Shown here piece by piece: positions 31,190-40,812 of a stretch of 64,000 nt of DNA. The stretch comes from Buchnera aphidicola (Diuraphis noxia). Lineage in GTDB: Bacteria; Pseudomonadota; Gammaproteobacteria; Enterobacterales; Enterobacteriaceae. Within the stretch, counting starts at the first letter, position 1, and every line of letters starts with the position of its first letter. The notes below the pieces were generated by a model, which searched no databases, was not told where the DNA came from, and saw only the letters and a program-made list of their open reading frames with translations. The position numbers and the translations under genes are program-made. The stretch covers positions 572,267-636,266 of the forward strand of contig NZ_CP013259.1 of the NCBI RefSeq assembly GCF_001700895.1, read 5' to 3'.

Positions 31190-32842
31190 TTATTTTACAA
31201 AAGACTTATAAAAATCAATTAAACCTTCAGTAGATGAATCATAACATTTTTGTTGAAAATTATGATTTAAATAATTGTAAATATCTTGAGATAATTTTTT
31301 TCCTATTTCTACACCCCATTGATCAAAACTAAATATATTTAATATATAACCTTGAACAAAAATTTTATGTTCATATAAAGCAATTAATGCTCCTAAATTA
31401 TAAGGATTAATTTTTCGAATTAAAATTGAATTCGTAGGTTGGTTACCTTCACATATTTTAAACGGTAAAGTTATATCTGTGTTATGATAACTATCATTAA
31501 CTAAGTTTAATTCATGGGATAACGTACTTTTCGAATTACCAAAAGCTAATGCTTGTCCTTGAGCGAAAAAATTAGATATAAGTTTTAAATGATGATCATT
31601 CACATTATTATGTGAAAATACTGAAGCAATTAAATCACAGGGAATTAACTTAGTACCTTGATGTATTAACTGATAAAACGCATGTTGTCCATTAGTTCCA
31701 GGCTCTCCCCAAATAATAGGACCTGTTTGATAAGATATTTTTTGTCCATTTCTATTAATTGATTTTCCATTAGACTCCATGTTGGATTGCTGCAGATATG
31801 CAGAAAAACGATGCATGTACTGATCATATGGTAATACAGCCTCGGTTTCAGATTCAAAAAAATTACCATACCAAATGCTTATTAAAGCTAATAATATCGG
31901 GAGATTTTTATGGTTATCTGTATTATAAAAATGATTATCCATTGCATGTGCACCATCTAAAAATTTTTTAAAATTATCAAACCCAATAGATAAAGCAATC
32001 GATAAACCAACTGAAGACCATAATGAAAAACGTCCTCCTACCCAATCCCAAAATTTAAAAATATTATTAATATCAATTCCAAAATCTAAAACATTTTTTA
32101 CATTAGCTGATAGAGCAAAAAAATGTTTATTTAATGCATTTGTATTTTTTGAAAAATCTAAAAACCATTTCCTTACACTATAAGCATTAGTGATTGTTTC
32201 GTCTGTGGTAAAGGTTTTAGAAGCTATTAAAAAGATGGTTTTTTCAGGATTAATTTTTTTTAAAACTTCAGTAATATGAGTACCATCAATATTTGAAATA
32301 AAATGCATATTTAAATGATTTTTGTAGGGACGTAATGCTTCAGTTACCATATATGGTCCCAAATCAGATCCACCAATACCAATGTTTACAACATCAGAAA
32401 TTGTTTTGTTTGTAAAACCTTTCCATTCTCCGTTAATCACAAGATTTGTAAAATTTTTCATTTTTTCGAGAACAGTATTAATTTCTATCATAATATTATG
32501 GTTGTCTATGACAATAGCATGATTCGTTCTATTACGAAGTGCTACATGTAATACAGAACGGTTTTCTGTTTGATTAATTTTTTCACCAGAAAACATTTGT
32601 TTGATTGCGGATTTTACATTAGTTTCTTTAGCTAAATTTAACAAATACATTAAAGTCATATCGTTAATACGATTTTTTGAAAAATCAACCAATATTTCAT
32701 TTTCAAATAAAACTGAAAATTTTTTAAATCGATTAGGATCAGTTAAAAAAAAATCTTTCAAATGAATATTTTTTATCTTTTTGAAGTGTTTAATTAAATC
32801 TTGATAAGATTTAGTTTGATTTAAATTTATGTTTTGCATCAT
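31190..32842 (-). CDS. pgi: Glucose-6-phosphate isomerase
   Basis: Pgi interconverts glucose 6-phosphate and fructose 6-phosphate. The 550 residues (E. coli 549) include [19 protein letters not shown], the catalytic Glu in [11 protein letters not shown] and His in [19 protein letters not shown], and [11 protein letters not shown]. Full length. Product flow from mtlD enters glycolysis here. Divergent from orn across about 200 bases with no other feature that I could identify. Confidence 0.97.
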   Translation of the reverse strand: MMQNINLNQTKSYQDLIKHFKKIKNIHLKDFFLTDPNRFKKFSVLFENEILVDFSKNRINDMTLMYLLNLAKETNVKSAIKQMFSGEKINQTENRSVLHVALRNRTNHAIVIDNHNIMIEINTVLEKMKNFTNLVINGEWKGFTNKTISDVVNIGIGGSDLGPYMVTEALRPYKNHLNMHFISNIDGTHITEVLKKINPEKTIFLIASKTFTTDETITNAYSVRKWFLDFSKNTNALNKHFFALSANVKNVLDFGIDINNIFKFWDWVGGRFSLWSSVGLSIALSIGFDNFKKFLDGAHAMDNHFYNTDNHKNLPILLALISIWYGNFFESETEAVLPYDQYMHRFSAYLQQSNMESNGKSINRNGQKISYQTGPIIWGEPGTNGQHAFYQLIHQGTKLIPCDLIASVFSHNNVNDHHLKLISNFFAQGQALAFGNSKSTLSHELNLVNDSYHNTDITLPFKICEGNQPTNSILIRKINPYNLGALIALYEHKIFVQGYILNIFSFDQWGVEIGKKLSQDIYNYLNHNFQQKCYDSSTEGLIDFYKSFVK

Positions 32843-33044
32843 AATGTTTCTCGAAGAATCTAAAAATAGATAATTTAATATTTTTAAGAACTTTTTAATA
32901 AAATTACTATTTTTTAATAAATATTAATATTGTAAAATTATCTTTTTACATGTGAAATTTTGATTAAAATCTTTATATAAATTAAATATATGGTATAAGG
33001 AATAATTGTATTTTTTAAAAATCTTTCAATAACACATAAAGTAT

Positions 33045-33587
33045 ATGCAAATCAATAAAAACAATCTTATTTGGATTGATTTAGAAATGACTGGTCTTCA
33101 TCCGAAAATACATCGCATTATTGAAATTGCGACATTAATTACAGATGTTAATTTAAATATAATTGCAGAAGGACCAGTCATTGCTATACATCAAAAACAA
33201 AAAAATATGTTATTAATGAATCAATGGAATATTCGGACACACAGAAAAAGCGGATTAATACAACGTGTTGAAAATAGTTTTTATGATGAACATCAAGCTG
33301 AAATAGAAACAATACTTTTTTTAAAAAAATGGGTTCCAATTAAATCATCTCCAATGTGCGGAAATAGTATTACTCAAGATAGAAGATTTTTATTTGAATA
33401 TATGCCAAAATTAGAAAATTATTTTCATTATAGAAATATAGATGTTAGTACGATTAAAGAATTGTTTTATCGTTGGAATACTAAAGTTCATAATTGTTTA
33501 AAAAAAAATAATCATACAGCACTTGAAGATGTTTATGAATCTATTATGGAACTAAAGTTTTATAAAAAAAATTTTTTTAAAATTTGA
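33045..33587 (+). CDS. orn: Oligoribonuclease
   Basis: Orn degrades 2-5-nucleotide RNAs to mononucleotides, finishing RNA decay. The 180-residue DEDDh exonuclease (E. coli 181) has WIDLEMTGL with Asp12/Glu14, GNSITQDRRFL, and ALEDVYESIMEL near the C-terminus. It complements RNase R (rnr) elsewhere in the window. Confidence 0.96.
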   Translation: MQINKNNLIWIDLEMTGLHPKIHRIIEIATLITDVNLNIIAEGPVIAIHQKQKNMLLMNQWNIRTHRKSGLIQRVENSFYDEHQAEIETILFLKKWVPIKSSPMCGNSITQDRRFLFEYMPKLENYFHYRNIDVSTIKELFYRWNTKVHNCLKKNNHTALEDVYESIMELKFYKKNFFKI

Positions 33588-33680
33588 TAAAAATTATTTT
33601 TAAAAAAGAAAGCTTGAAAAATTTATTTTATATCTATAAAATAAATATTGTTTATATCGATTCAAAACATTTAAAAGCAT

Positions 33681-33756
33681 GCGGGAATAGCTCAGTCGGT
33701 AGAGCACAACCTTGCCAAGGTTGGGGTCGCGAGTTCAAATCTCGTTTCCCGCTCCA
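33681..33756 (+). tRNA. tRNA-Gly (anticodon GCC)
   Basis: 76 bases with encoded CCA: acceptor GCGGGAA/TTCCCGC, D-arm AGCTCAGTCGGTAGAGC, anticodon GCC in CTTGCCAAG, T-arm GAGTTCAAATCTC. Matches E. coli glycine tRNA. Confidence 0.97.
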
Positions 33757-33872
33757 ATCATATTTTTAAAAATTTTATTTCAATAAAATTTCTAAAGAAT
33801 AAAAATCAACCTTATATTATCACACACATAAAAAGTTTAATAATATTTAAAATATAATTAAAGGAAATATAT

Positions 33873-34816
33873 ATGATTTTTCACTACCCTTATAAATGGA
33901 TAATGTTTTTTCTATTATCATTTTTCTTTCAAATACAAATGAATACTAAATATGTAAAAAAAAAATTTTAAAAACGATAATATAATTTGTTTAAAAAATG
34001 CAAGAATATTAAAACACAAAAGAAATAATATAAAAAACATTAAAATATTTCAATCTTATAAAGATAAATTTTTTTTTAAAAAAAAAGATAAATAATACGG
34101 ACAATTTATCAAAAAAGATTACTATCTTAATAGACGCAGGACATGGAGGGAAAGATCCAGGAGCAATTGGGCATAATGGACTTCAAGAAAAAAAAGTTAA
34201 TATTGCAATAGCACTCCAACTTAAAAAGTTCTTAGATAACGATAAAATATTTCGTACAATTCTAACACGTAATAATGACTCTTATCTTTCATTGAAAACA
34301 AGAAAACAATTTTTTAAAAAAAATCACGTAAATTTATTAATCTCTATTCATGTAGATTCTTCTAAAAAAAGATACGTATCAGGAGCATCGTTATGGATCA
34401 TTTCACCTAGCAGAATGGATCGTGAAATTAATAATTATCTAAAAAATAAAAATTCAGATATATTATTTGCTGAAAGCATACAGAAAGTGTTTAATGAAAA
34501 CAAAAATGATTTATTTTTAAAAAAAACTATTTTAGACTTGCAATTTAGCAATTTTCAAAAAATAGAATTCGATCTATCTACACATATATTTGAACAATTA
34601 AAAAAAAACATAAAATTACATAAAATAGAATTAAACTACGCTAGTTTAGGGATATTAAGTTCTATAAATATACCTGCTATATTAATAGAAACAGGTTTTA
34701 TTACTAATTTTTGGGAAGAAAAACAATTAAATACAACTTTTTATCAAAAAAAAATTTCTAATGCCCTTTATTTAGCACTTAAAAAATATTTTTCATTTAC
34801 TTTAAAAAGTAAATAA
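33873..34816 (+). CDS. amiB: N-acetylmuramoyl-L-alanine amidase AmiB, doubly frameshifted
   Basis: The catalytic amidase domain (about 34100-34800) is well kept: DAGHGGKDPGAIG, GLQEKKVNIAIA, SIHVDSS and ETGFITNF retain the zinc ligands and catalytic Glu. Its frame has no start codon upstream. An ATG at 33873 with AAGGA in front encodes a signal-peptide-like start (KWIMFFLLSFFFQIQ), then the frame is lost at ten A (33956-33965) and again at nine A (34078-34086). Removing one A (or adding two) at each tract gives a continuous protein of about 313 residues. The N-terminal AMIN targeting domain of E. coli AmiB is missing, replaced by a short basic linker. Septal peptidoglycan splitting would need slippage rescue. 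Confidence 0.75.
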
Positions 34817-34846
34817 TTTAAAAAATTATATTTTTTTGAATCATTT

Positions 34847-34884
34847 TTTAAGCATCTAAACTATCAATTTTTAAGATGCTTAAA
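34847..34884. terminator. Hairpin between convergent amiB and rpmE
   Basis: TTTAAGCATCT (34847-34857) and AGATGCTTAAA (34874-34884) form a perfect 11-bp stem with a 16-base loop. A T-rich stretch follows about 15 bases downstream on the plus side. Position between converging genes suggests a shared terminator. Confidence 0.6.
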
Positions 34885-34913
34885 GGAAAAAATAAAATTT
34901 TTTTTAATGTCAA

Positions 34914-35123
34914 CTATTTTTTATTAAAATTAAAACGTTTTTTGAATCTTTCAACACGTCCTCCAGTATCAATAATTCTTTGTTTTCCTGTATAGAATGG
35001 ATGACATTTTGCACATATATCTAAATTTATGCTGTGATTAATAGTAGAAAAAATCTCAATTTTGTTTCCACAAGAACAAATAGCAATTATCTTAGTGTAA
35101 TTAGGATGAATATTTTTTTTCAT
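34914..35123 (-). CDS. rpmE: 50S ribosomal protein L31
   Basis: L31 bridges the two ribosomal subunits. The 69-residue protein starts [12 protein letters not shown] and keeps the zinc-ribbon cysteines (CSCGN at 16/18 and CAKC at 37/40) and HPFYTGKQR. This is the zinc-binding form. Divergent from the ftsN remnant, as rpmE is from cytR-ftsN in E. coli; cytR is absent. Confidence 0.97.
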   Translation of the reverse strand: MKKNIHPNYTKIIAICSCGNKIEIFSTINHSINLDICAKCHPFYTGKQRIIDTGGRVERFKKRFNFNKK

Positions 35124-35222
35124 TAAAAAAATTCCTATAAAGTAAAAATATGTTTTATATTATTATACAATTTTTAATACACTAATACTAAAAAATTTAG
35201 TTATTTTACATGATGAAACACA

Positions 35223-35466
35223 ATGTATAACGAATATTTATATTGTAAAAAAAAAAAAAAAAAATCGAATTTTTATTTCAAAAAAAAAAAATCTATATGT
35301 TATATTTACATTAATAATAATTTCTATTAGTTATTATTGCATTAATCAAAATAGATTTTTGAAAAAAAAAAATACACATATAACAGAAAAAGACAAAAAA
35401 AAAAATATATTACCTCCTAAACCAAAAGAAAAATGGAAATATATTAAAAAATTAAAAAATCTGTAA
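35223..35466 (+). CDS. ftsN: Miniature, frameshifted cell-division protein FtsN
   Basis: Between rpmE and hslV, where E. coli has ftsN, a frame reads (after an 18-A tract at 35247-35264) RIFISKKKNLYVIFTLIII, a membrane segment, then a Lys-rich linker and ILPPKPKEKWKYIKKLKNL-stop. The last stretch matches E. coli LPPKPEERWRYIKELESR, the essential periplasmic segment of FtsN. The ATG at 35223 (MYNEYLYC) is in another frame; one A fewer (or two more) in the tract gives about 80 residues: cytoplasmic tail, membrane anchor, essential segment. The rest of the periplasmic protein and the SPOR domain are gone. Nothing recognisable follows before hslV. Confidence 0.7.
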
Positions 35467-35681
35467 AAATATTTAGTATCTTCAAAACGAGTTGAACAAA
35501 ATGAATTATATTTTATATAATATAAAACTTTTCCCAATTTTTAAAAATCATGAAATAACATAAAAAAGTAATTTAACTAAAGATGATTAAATCACGAAGG
35601 TGTTAAATTATATTCTATATAAAATTTTTATACAAAAAACGTATGAAGAAATAAAAACGTTACGTTAAAGAGGTTTTTCTT

Positions 35682-36212
35682 GTGACCACAATATTAAGTG
35701 TAAGACTAAAAAATAAAGTAGTAATTGGAGGTGATGGACAAGCAACTTTAGGTAATACAATTATGAAAAGTAATGTAAAAAAAATTAGATCTCTTTACCA
35801 CGAAAAAGTCATTGCTGGTTTTGCAGGAGGAACAGCAGACGCTTTCACTTTATTTGAAATGTTTGAAAAAAAATTAGCATTATACCAAGGGCAATTACAA
35901 CGTGCTGCAATTGAATTAGCAAAAGATTGGCGATCTGATAGAATGCTAAGAAAGCTAGAAGCTTTGTTAGCTGTTGCTGATAAAGACAGTTCATTGATAA
36001 TTACCGGAAATGGAGATGTAATACAACCTGAAGATGATTTAATAGCTATAGGATCAGGTGGTTCTTATGCTCAATCTTCTGCTCGTGCATTAATAAATAA
36101 CACTAATTTAAATGCACATGAGATCGTAGAGAAATCATTAACTATTGCTGCAAATATTTGTATCTATACAAATCATACTTTTACTATTAAAGAACTATTT
36201 TCAGAAAAATAA
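35682..36212 (+). CDS. hslV: ATP-dependent protease subunit HslV
   Basis: HslV is the proteasome-like peptidase partner of HslU. The 176 residues begin at a GTG (35682), read as Met, followed by [19 protein letters not shown]; removal of Met exposes the N-terminal catalytic Thr. AGAGG lies about 8 bases upstream, supporting this start. [14 protein letters not shown] and IGSGGSYAQ are conserved. hslU follows after 12 bases. I did not find a clear heat-shock promoter upstream. Confidence 0.97.
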   Translation: MTTILSVRLKNKVVIGGDGQATLGNTIMKSNVKKIRSLYHEKVIAGFAGGTADAFTLFEMFEKKLALYQGQLQRAAIELAKDWRSDRMLRKLEALLAVADKDSSLIITGNGDVIQPEDDLIAIGSGGSYAQSSARALINNTNLNAHEIVEKSLTIAANICIYTNHTFTIKELFSEK

Positions 36213-36224
36213 GGATTATTTTTT

Positions 36225-37556
36225 ATGTCTTCAATGACTCCTCCTCAAATTGTTTCTGAACTTGACAAATTTATTATTGGTCAAGAAAAAGCAAAAAGAG
36301 CTGTATCTATCGCGTTAAGAAATCGTTGGCGTCGTATGCAATTAAATAATGAACTTCGTCATGAAATAACTCCTAAAAATATTTTAATGATCGGACCTAC
36401 TGGAGTTGGTAAAACAGAAATTGCTAGACGTTTAGCAAAATTAGCTGCTTCTCCCTTTATAAAAGTAGAAGCAACAAAATTTACTGAAGTAGGTTATGTT
36501 GGAAAAGAAGTAGATTCAATCATTCGAGATTTAACTGATGCAGCAATAAAAATGATTCGAATAAAAAACATTGAAAAAAACAAAAATAGAGTAGAAGAAA
36601 TAGTTGAAGAAAGAATATTAGATGTTCTTATTCCTACTCCAAAAATAAATGCATCGGAAAAAGAAAAAAATGAAAGTCTCTCAAACACGATTCAAATATT
36701 TCGAAAAAAGTTAAGAGAAGGTCTATTAGATGAAAAAGAAATAGAAATCAACGTACTTACAACTAGTATGGGAATTGAAATAATGGCTCCTCCAGGCATG
36801 GAAGAATTGACAAATCAATTACAATCTTTATTTCAAAATTTAGGAGGACAGAAAAAAAATAATAGACGATTAAAAATTAAAGATGCGATAATCTTACTAA
36901 CAGAAGAAGAAGCTGCAAAATTAATTAATCACGAAGAAATAAAAAAAGAAGCTATTAATGCAGTTGAACAAAACGGGATAGTATTTATCGATGAAATTGA
37001 TAAAATCTGTAAAAGAGGAGATGCTTCCGGACCAGATATTTCTCGAGAAGGTGTTCAAAGAGATTTACTACCATTAGTAGAAGGTTGTACTGTTTCAACT
37101 AAATATGGAATGGTAAAAACAGATCATATTTTATTTATTGCCTCTGGAGCATTTCAAACTTCTACTCCTTCTGATTTAATTCCTGAATTACAAGGACGTT
37201 TACCAATCAAAGTTGAACTACAAGCATTGACAATAGATGATTTTGAAAAAATTTTAACGGAACCCACAGCTTCTATTACTGCGCAATACAAAGCACTTAT
37301 GGAAACAGAAGGCGTTAATATTCATTTTACTAAAGAGGGTATACGTAATATTGCAGAAGCAGCATGGAAAGTGAACGAATCTATGGAAAATATTGGAGCT
37401 CGTCGATTACATACTATATTAGAAAAATTAATGGAAGATATATCTTTTAACGCAACTGAAAATAAGGGTAATACAATTGAAATTAATTCAAGTTATGTAG
37501 GAAAACATTTAGATCAATTAATATCTAATGAAGATCTAAGTCGTTTTATTTTATAA
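36225..37556 (+). CDS. hslU: ATP-dependent protease ATPase subunit HslU
   Basis: HslU is the AAA+ unfoldase that feeds HslV. 443 residues, same length as E. coli: [18 protein letters not shown] (Walker A), the I domain in the middle (residues about 110-240), [11 protein letters not shown] (Walker B), and the C-terminal SRFIL tail that inserts into HslV to activate it. Fully conserved ends argue for an active complex. Confidence 0.98.
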   Translation: MSSMTPPQIVSELDKFIIGQEKAKRAVSIALRNRWRRMQLNNELRHEITPKNILMIGPTGVGKTEIARRLAKLAASPFIKVEATKFTEVGYVGKEVDSIIRDLTDAAIKMIRIKNIEKNKNRVEEIVEERILDVLIPTPKINASEKEKNESLSNTIQIFRKKLREGLLDEKEIEINVLTTSMGIEIMAPPGMEELTNQLQSLFQNLGGQKKNNRRLKIKDAIILLTEEEAAKLINHEEIKKEAINAVEQNGIVFIDEIDKICKRGDASGPDISREGVQRDLLPLVEGCTVSTKYGMVKTDHILFIASGAFQTSTPSDLIPELQGRLPIKVELQALTIDDFEKILTEPTASITAQYKALMETEGVNIHFTKEGIRNIAEAAWKVNESMENIGARRLHTILEKLMEDISFNATENKGNTIEINSSYVGKHLDQLISNEDLSRFIL

Positions 37557-37641
37557 TTAATTTTTAAAATATTTATCTGTAATAGATAAATATTTTTAAT
37601 TAAAATTACTTAAAAAGTTTCAAATTAATTTAACATTAGTA

Positions 37642-37668
37642 TTGAAAAAAAGAAATAAGGCCTTATAT
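37642..37668 (+). promoter_or_regulatory. Probable sigma-32 heat-shock promoter of ibpA
   Basis: TTGAAA (37642-37647), 13 bases, then CCTTATAT (37661-37668) fits the sigma-32 pattern (TTGAAA ... CCCCATnT) at normal spacing, about 75 bases upstream of ibpA. The spacer starts with a run of A. In other Buchnera a one-base deletion in an A run inside the ibpA promoter is documented to abolish heat induction and change aphid thermal tolerance, so tract length here matters. Confidence 0.7.
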
Positions 37669-37742
37669 AAACAATAAAAGATTTTTAAAATTATTCGTTT
37701 TTTATAAAAATTAAAAATATTTTTTTAAAGAAGGAGTTTTTT

Positions 37743-38228
37743 ATGTCTTATCGTTCTGTTTCATTTATTCCTAATTTCAATGATCATGATATTTTTTCAA
37801 ATAGATTTAATCAAATTGACAAAATGTTTAGTACATTGACAGGAGAAAAACCAATATCTGATACACCAGCTTATAATATTTGTCAAATAAATGAAGTAGA
37901 ATATGAGTTAATACTTAGTATTCCTGGATATGAAGAAAAAGAATTAGATATTTCTGTTCATAATAATCAATTATCTATTCGAGGAAAAAAAGAACATCAA
38001 GAAACACATGATAAAAAAAATGAAATTAAAAAGTGGTTACATAAAGGAATAATTTTTAATAACTTTTCTGTCAGTTTTAACTTAGATCATAAAATTCAAG
38101 TCAAAAAAGCAGAGTTATATTTAGGATTGTTAAAATTAACTTTTAGTTGTAATATTCCAGAAACAGAAAAACCTAAAAAAATTTCAATTAATATTCCAAA
38201 CGAAACGAAAAAAATTGATAACAAATAA
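37743..38228 (+). CDS. ibpA: Small heat-shock protein IbpA
   Basis: IbpA binds unfolding proteins and holds them for refolding. The 161-residue protein has the N-terminal arm (SYRSVSFIPNFNDHDIFSNRF), an alpha-crystallin domain from about residue 38 (PAYNICQINEVEYELILSIPGYEEKELDI ending near PETEKPKKISI), and a C-terminal I-x-I-type motif in ISINIP. Strong ribosome-binding site AAGGAG 7 bases upstream, preceded by the heat-shock promoter. It stands alone; ibpB is absent. Confidence 0.95.
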   Translation: MSYRSVSFIPNFNDHDIFSNRFNQIDKMFSTLTGEKPISDTPAYNICQINEVEYELILSIPGYEEKELDISVHNNQLSIRGKKEHQETHDKKNEIKKWLHKGIIFNNFSVSFNLDHKIQVKKAELYLGLLKLTFSCNIPETEKPKKISINIPNETKKIDNK

Positions 38229-38269
38229 AGTTAAAAAAATAAAAATTTTATATTTTTTTTTAAATCCAA

Positions 38270-38309
38270 ACCATTGTACTTAAGCAAACACAAACATAAG
38301 TACAATGGT
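38270..38309. repeat. Perfect 13-bp inverted repeat between ibpA and fpr
   Basis: ACCATTGTACTTA (38270-38282) and TAAGTACAATGGT (38297-38309) are exact complements separated by 14 bases. Both flanking genes run left to right. No T run follows on the plus strand, so it is not a typical terminator; it lies 32 bases before the fpr ATG and could be an mRNA leader structure, an ibpA 3' end or an operator. Confidence 0.7.
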
Positions 38310-38341
38310 GAAATATGATCATTGATTATTGAGAATAAAAC

Positions 38342-39094
38342 ATGAATCCATGGATCAATGCAACAGTTTTAGAAAAAAAAAAGTGGACTAATCATTTATT
38401 TAGTCTGATTTTAAAAGCTCCTATAGCATCTTTCAATGCAGGGCAATTTACGAAACTAGCTTTATATAATGAACAGACTGGAAAAAAAGTTCAACGAGCT
38501 TATTCATATCTGAATTCACCAAGTGAAAAAAATATCGAGATATATATTGTTCGTGTTATAAATGGAAAATTAAGTAATTTATTATATAATTTGCAATCTG
38601 ACGACAAAATTTTAATTAAAAAACATTCATTTGGATTTTTTACTATAAATGAAATACCTGATTCTGAAATATTATGGATGTTTGCCACAGGGACAGGAAT
38701 AGCACCTTATCTTTCAATATTAAAAGAAGGGAAAAATATTAGAAAATTTAATAATATTGTATTAATACATGCAGTAAAATATCAAAATGAATTAGTTTAT
38801 CTTCCCTTAATGAAGGAATTACGTACAAAATATCAAGGTAAATTAAAAATTCAAACTATTCTCAGTAGAGAAAAAAATAAAAATTCTTTAACCGGTCGAA
38901 TTCCTTTTTTGTTAAAAAATCAACGTTTAGAAAAAACAGTTAATTTATCAATCAATCCCAAAACTTCGCACATAATGTTATGTGGAAATCCTCATATGGT
39001 TAAAGATACATATATTTTTTTAAAAAACAACCGAAATATGAAAAAACATTTACGACGTGAACCAGGCCATATTACCATGGAAAACTATTGGTAA
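38342..39094 (+). CDS. fpr: Ferredoxin/flavodoxin-NADP(+) reductase
   Basis: Fpr moves electrons between NADPH and flavodoxin or ferredoxin, supporting radical-SAM and Fe-S enzymes. The 250 residues (E. coli 248) show FAD binding at [15 protein letters not shown] binding at [12 protein letters not shown], and [12 protein letters not shown] near the C-terminus ending ENYW. A possible partner of the Fdx encoded near 61.5 kb. Confidence 0.95.
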   Translation: MNPWINATVLEKKKWTNHLFSLILKAPIASFNAGQFTKLALYNEQTGKKVQRAYSYLNSPSEKNIEIYIVRVINGKLSNLLYNLQSDDKILIKKHSFGFFTINEIPDSEILWMFATGTGIAPYLSILKEGKNIRKFNNIVLIHAVKYQNELVYLPLMKELRTKYQGKLKIQTILSREKNKNSLTGRIPFLLKNQRLEKTVNLSINPKTSHIMLCGNPHMVKDTYIFLKNNRNMKKHLRREPGHITMENYW

Positions 39095-39110
39095 AAAGAT
39101 TGATTTTTTA

Positions 39111-40087
39111 TTAACAACGATTTAATGAAAAAGATATTACTTTACTGATCCTGGTTTCATTTAACATTAACATAATTAATCGATCTAAACCTATCGCAAC
39201 TCCGGAACAATTCGGTAACCCGGAAGACAAAGCATCGAGAAATAAACTATCTATTTTTTGACAAGGAATATTCATAGCAATACGTTTTTTATTATCTTCA
39301 ATAAAGCGTTTTTTTTGTTCATCGACATCTATTAGTTCGTAAAATCCATTTCCTAATTCTATTCCTTTAAAAAAAAATTCAAATCTTTCTGAAATACGAG
39401 AATCTTGTGAATTAATAGCCGCAAGAGACGCTTGTTCTACTGGAAAATGATAAATAAATATCGGTTTTTTTTTACCAAGTTTAGGCTCTATTTCTAATGT
39501 GAATAACAATTGTATTAACTTATTTAAATCATTTTCAATATGAGTTAAATAATGTAATTTTAATTTTTTAGATATTTGATGTAATTCTGATAATGTAGTA
39601 GATAAAGGATCTATGTTTAAAAATTTTATAAATACATCTTGATAAGACATTTTATCTGATTTGTTACAATTTAAAATGATTTGAAGAAATTTATCTATTT
39701 CTTTTATAAAATTTTTCATTGAACAAAAAGGTTGATACCATTCTAACATAGTAAATTCTGGATTATGATATCGACCAAATTCTTCATTTCTAAAACAATG
39801 AGAAATTTGATATATAGATCCAAGTTTTGCTGATAATAAACGTTTCATATGATATTCTGGACTGGTAATTAACCATAATTTTAACTTTTGAACTTGATCA
39901 CATGAAGAATAATATGTTTTAAAAGAAACCAAATTTACATCGGTAACAGATGAACTAGATAAAATTGGTGTCTCAACTTCAATAATATTTTTTTGTAAAA
40001 AAAATAAACGAATATTAGAAATAATTTTCGATCTTTTGACTAAATTTGAAATTGATGCACTGGGTTTCCAACGATTTTTTTTTTCAT
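39111..40087 (-). CDS. epmA: Elongation factor P lysine ligase EpmA, frameshifted in a 10-A tract
   Basis: EpmA, a LysRS-like enzyme, attaches (R)-beta-lysine to elongation factor P. The long open frame (39932 down to 39111, 273 codons) lacks the first 52 residues. These exist upstream in the same frame (RWKPSASISNLVKRSK, then IEVETPILSSSSVTD, matching E. coli SWQPSASIPNLLKRAA and LEVETPCMSQATVTD), but the only ATG, at 40087, is followed directly by ten A (40075-40084) that put it out of frame. One extra A gives a 325-residue protein, exactly the E. coli length. Conserved LITSPEYHMKRLL, FRNEEFGRYHNPEFTMLEWY and GVAIGLDRLIML indicate selection for function. Slippage rescue or a homopolymer error are the options. 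Confidence 0.88.
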
Positions 40088-40197
40088 ATGAATTTTCTTA
40101 GAAGTTGATTGTTTGAAATTAAAAAATAAAAACTTTTTCTTTAAAAAATATTGTATATTTAAAAATACGTAAATACAGTGAATTATAAATACATAAT

Positions 40198-40695
40198 ATG
40201 AATACAACTGCAATATATCCAGGAACATTTGATCCCATCACTTATGGACATCTAGACATTATAACACGAGCAACAAAAATATTTGATAACATAATTATTG
40301 CAATTTCTAATAATTTAAAAAAAAAACCTATTTTTGATCTTAAAGAGAGAATAGAATTAACTAAAATCTCTACATCACATCTAAAAAATATCAAAAAAAT
40401 ACTTGGTTTTAATGGTTTACTTGCAAATTTAGCAAAAAAAGAAAAAACTAAAATCCTGATTAGAGGAGTACGTACTATATTTGATTTTGATTATGAAATA
40501 AAATTAGCTGCTATAAATAAACAAATTTATCCAGATTTAGACAGTATATTTTTACTTTCTTCAAAAGAATTTTCTTTTATATCTTCATCCTTTGTTAAAG
40601 AAATTGCAAAACATAAAGGTGATACTAAATTATATCTTCCTAAAGAAGTACATATTGCATTACTCAAAAAAATAAATAACATTATTGTTCAATAA
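40198..40695 (+). CDS. coaD: Phosphopantetheine adenylyltransferase
   Basis: CoaD makes dephospho-CoA from phosphopantetheine and ATP. The 165 residues (E. coli 159) begin MNTTAIYPGTFDPITYGHLDI with the nucleotidyltransferase TxGH signature, and contain IRGVRTIFDFDYE and SSFVKEIAKHKG. Divergent from epmA. Followed by a strong hairpin facing the orphan gene. Confidence 0.96.
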   Translation: MNTTAIYPGTFDPITYGHLDIITRATKIFDNIIIAISNNLKKKPIFDLKERIELTKISTSHLKNIKKILGFNGLLANLAKKEKTKILIRGVRTIFDFDYEIKLAAINKQIYPDLDSIFLLSSKEFSFISSSFVKEIAKHKGDTKLYLPKEVHIALLKKINNIIVQ

Positions 40696-40734
40696 CATAT
40701 CTTATTACACTTTAATTTTATAAAAAATTATAAT

Positions 40735-40767
40735 GTAATAGGGTATATATTTCATATACCCTATTAC
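40735..40767. terminator. Bidirectional 14-bp hairpin between coaD and the orphan gene
   Basis: GTAATAGGGTATAT (40735-40748) and ATATACCCTATTAC (40754-40767) pair perfectly around a 5-base loop. It sits in the 117 bases between two convergent genes. An upstream TTATTACAC (from about 40711) could compete for the left arm, forming an alternative structure. A two-way terminator is the simplest reading. Confidence 0.7.
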
Positions 40768-40812
40768 TTCATAATTTATGATGTATAATATATCAAAAAA
40801 ACTAATATATGT

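Noticed and set aside
33584..33769. A 61-codon plus-strand frame after orn
   Set aside because: It runs straight through tRNA-Gly; its last residues are a translation of the tRNA.
35346..35537. Minus-strand frame opposite the ftsN remnant
   Set aside because: Its Phe/Tyr-rich product is the antisense of the Lys-rich FtsN linker; no homology or start signal.
35467..35681. Remnant of the FtsN SPOR domain before hslV
   Set aside because: Translated in all plus frames it shows no SPOR-like sequence and many stops.
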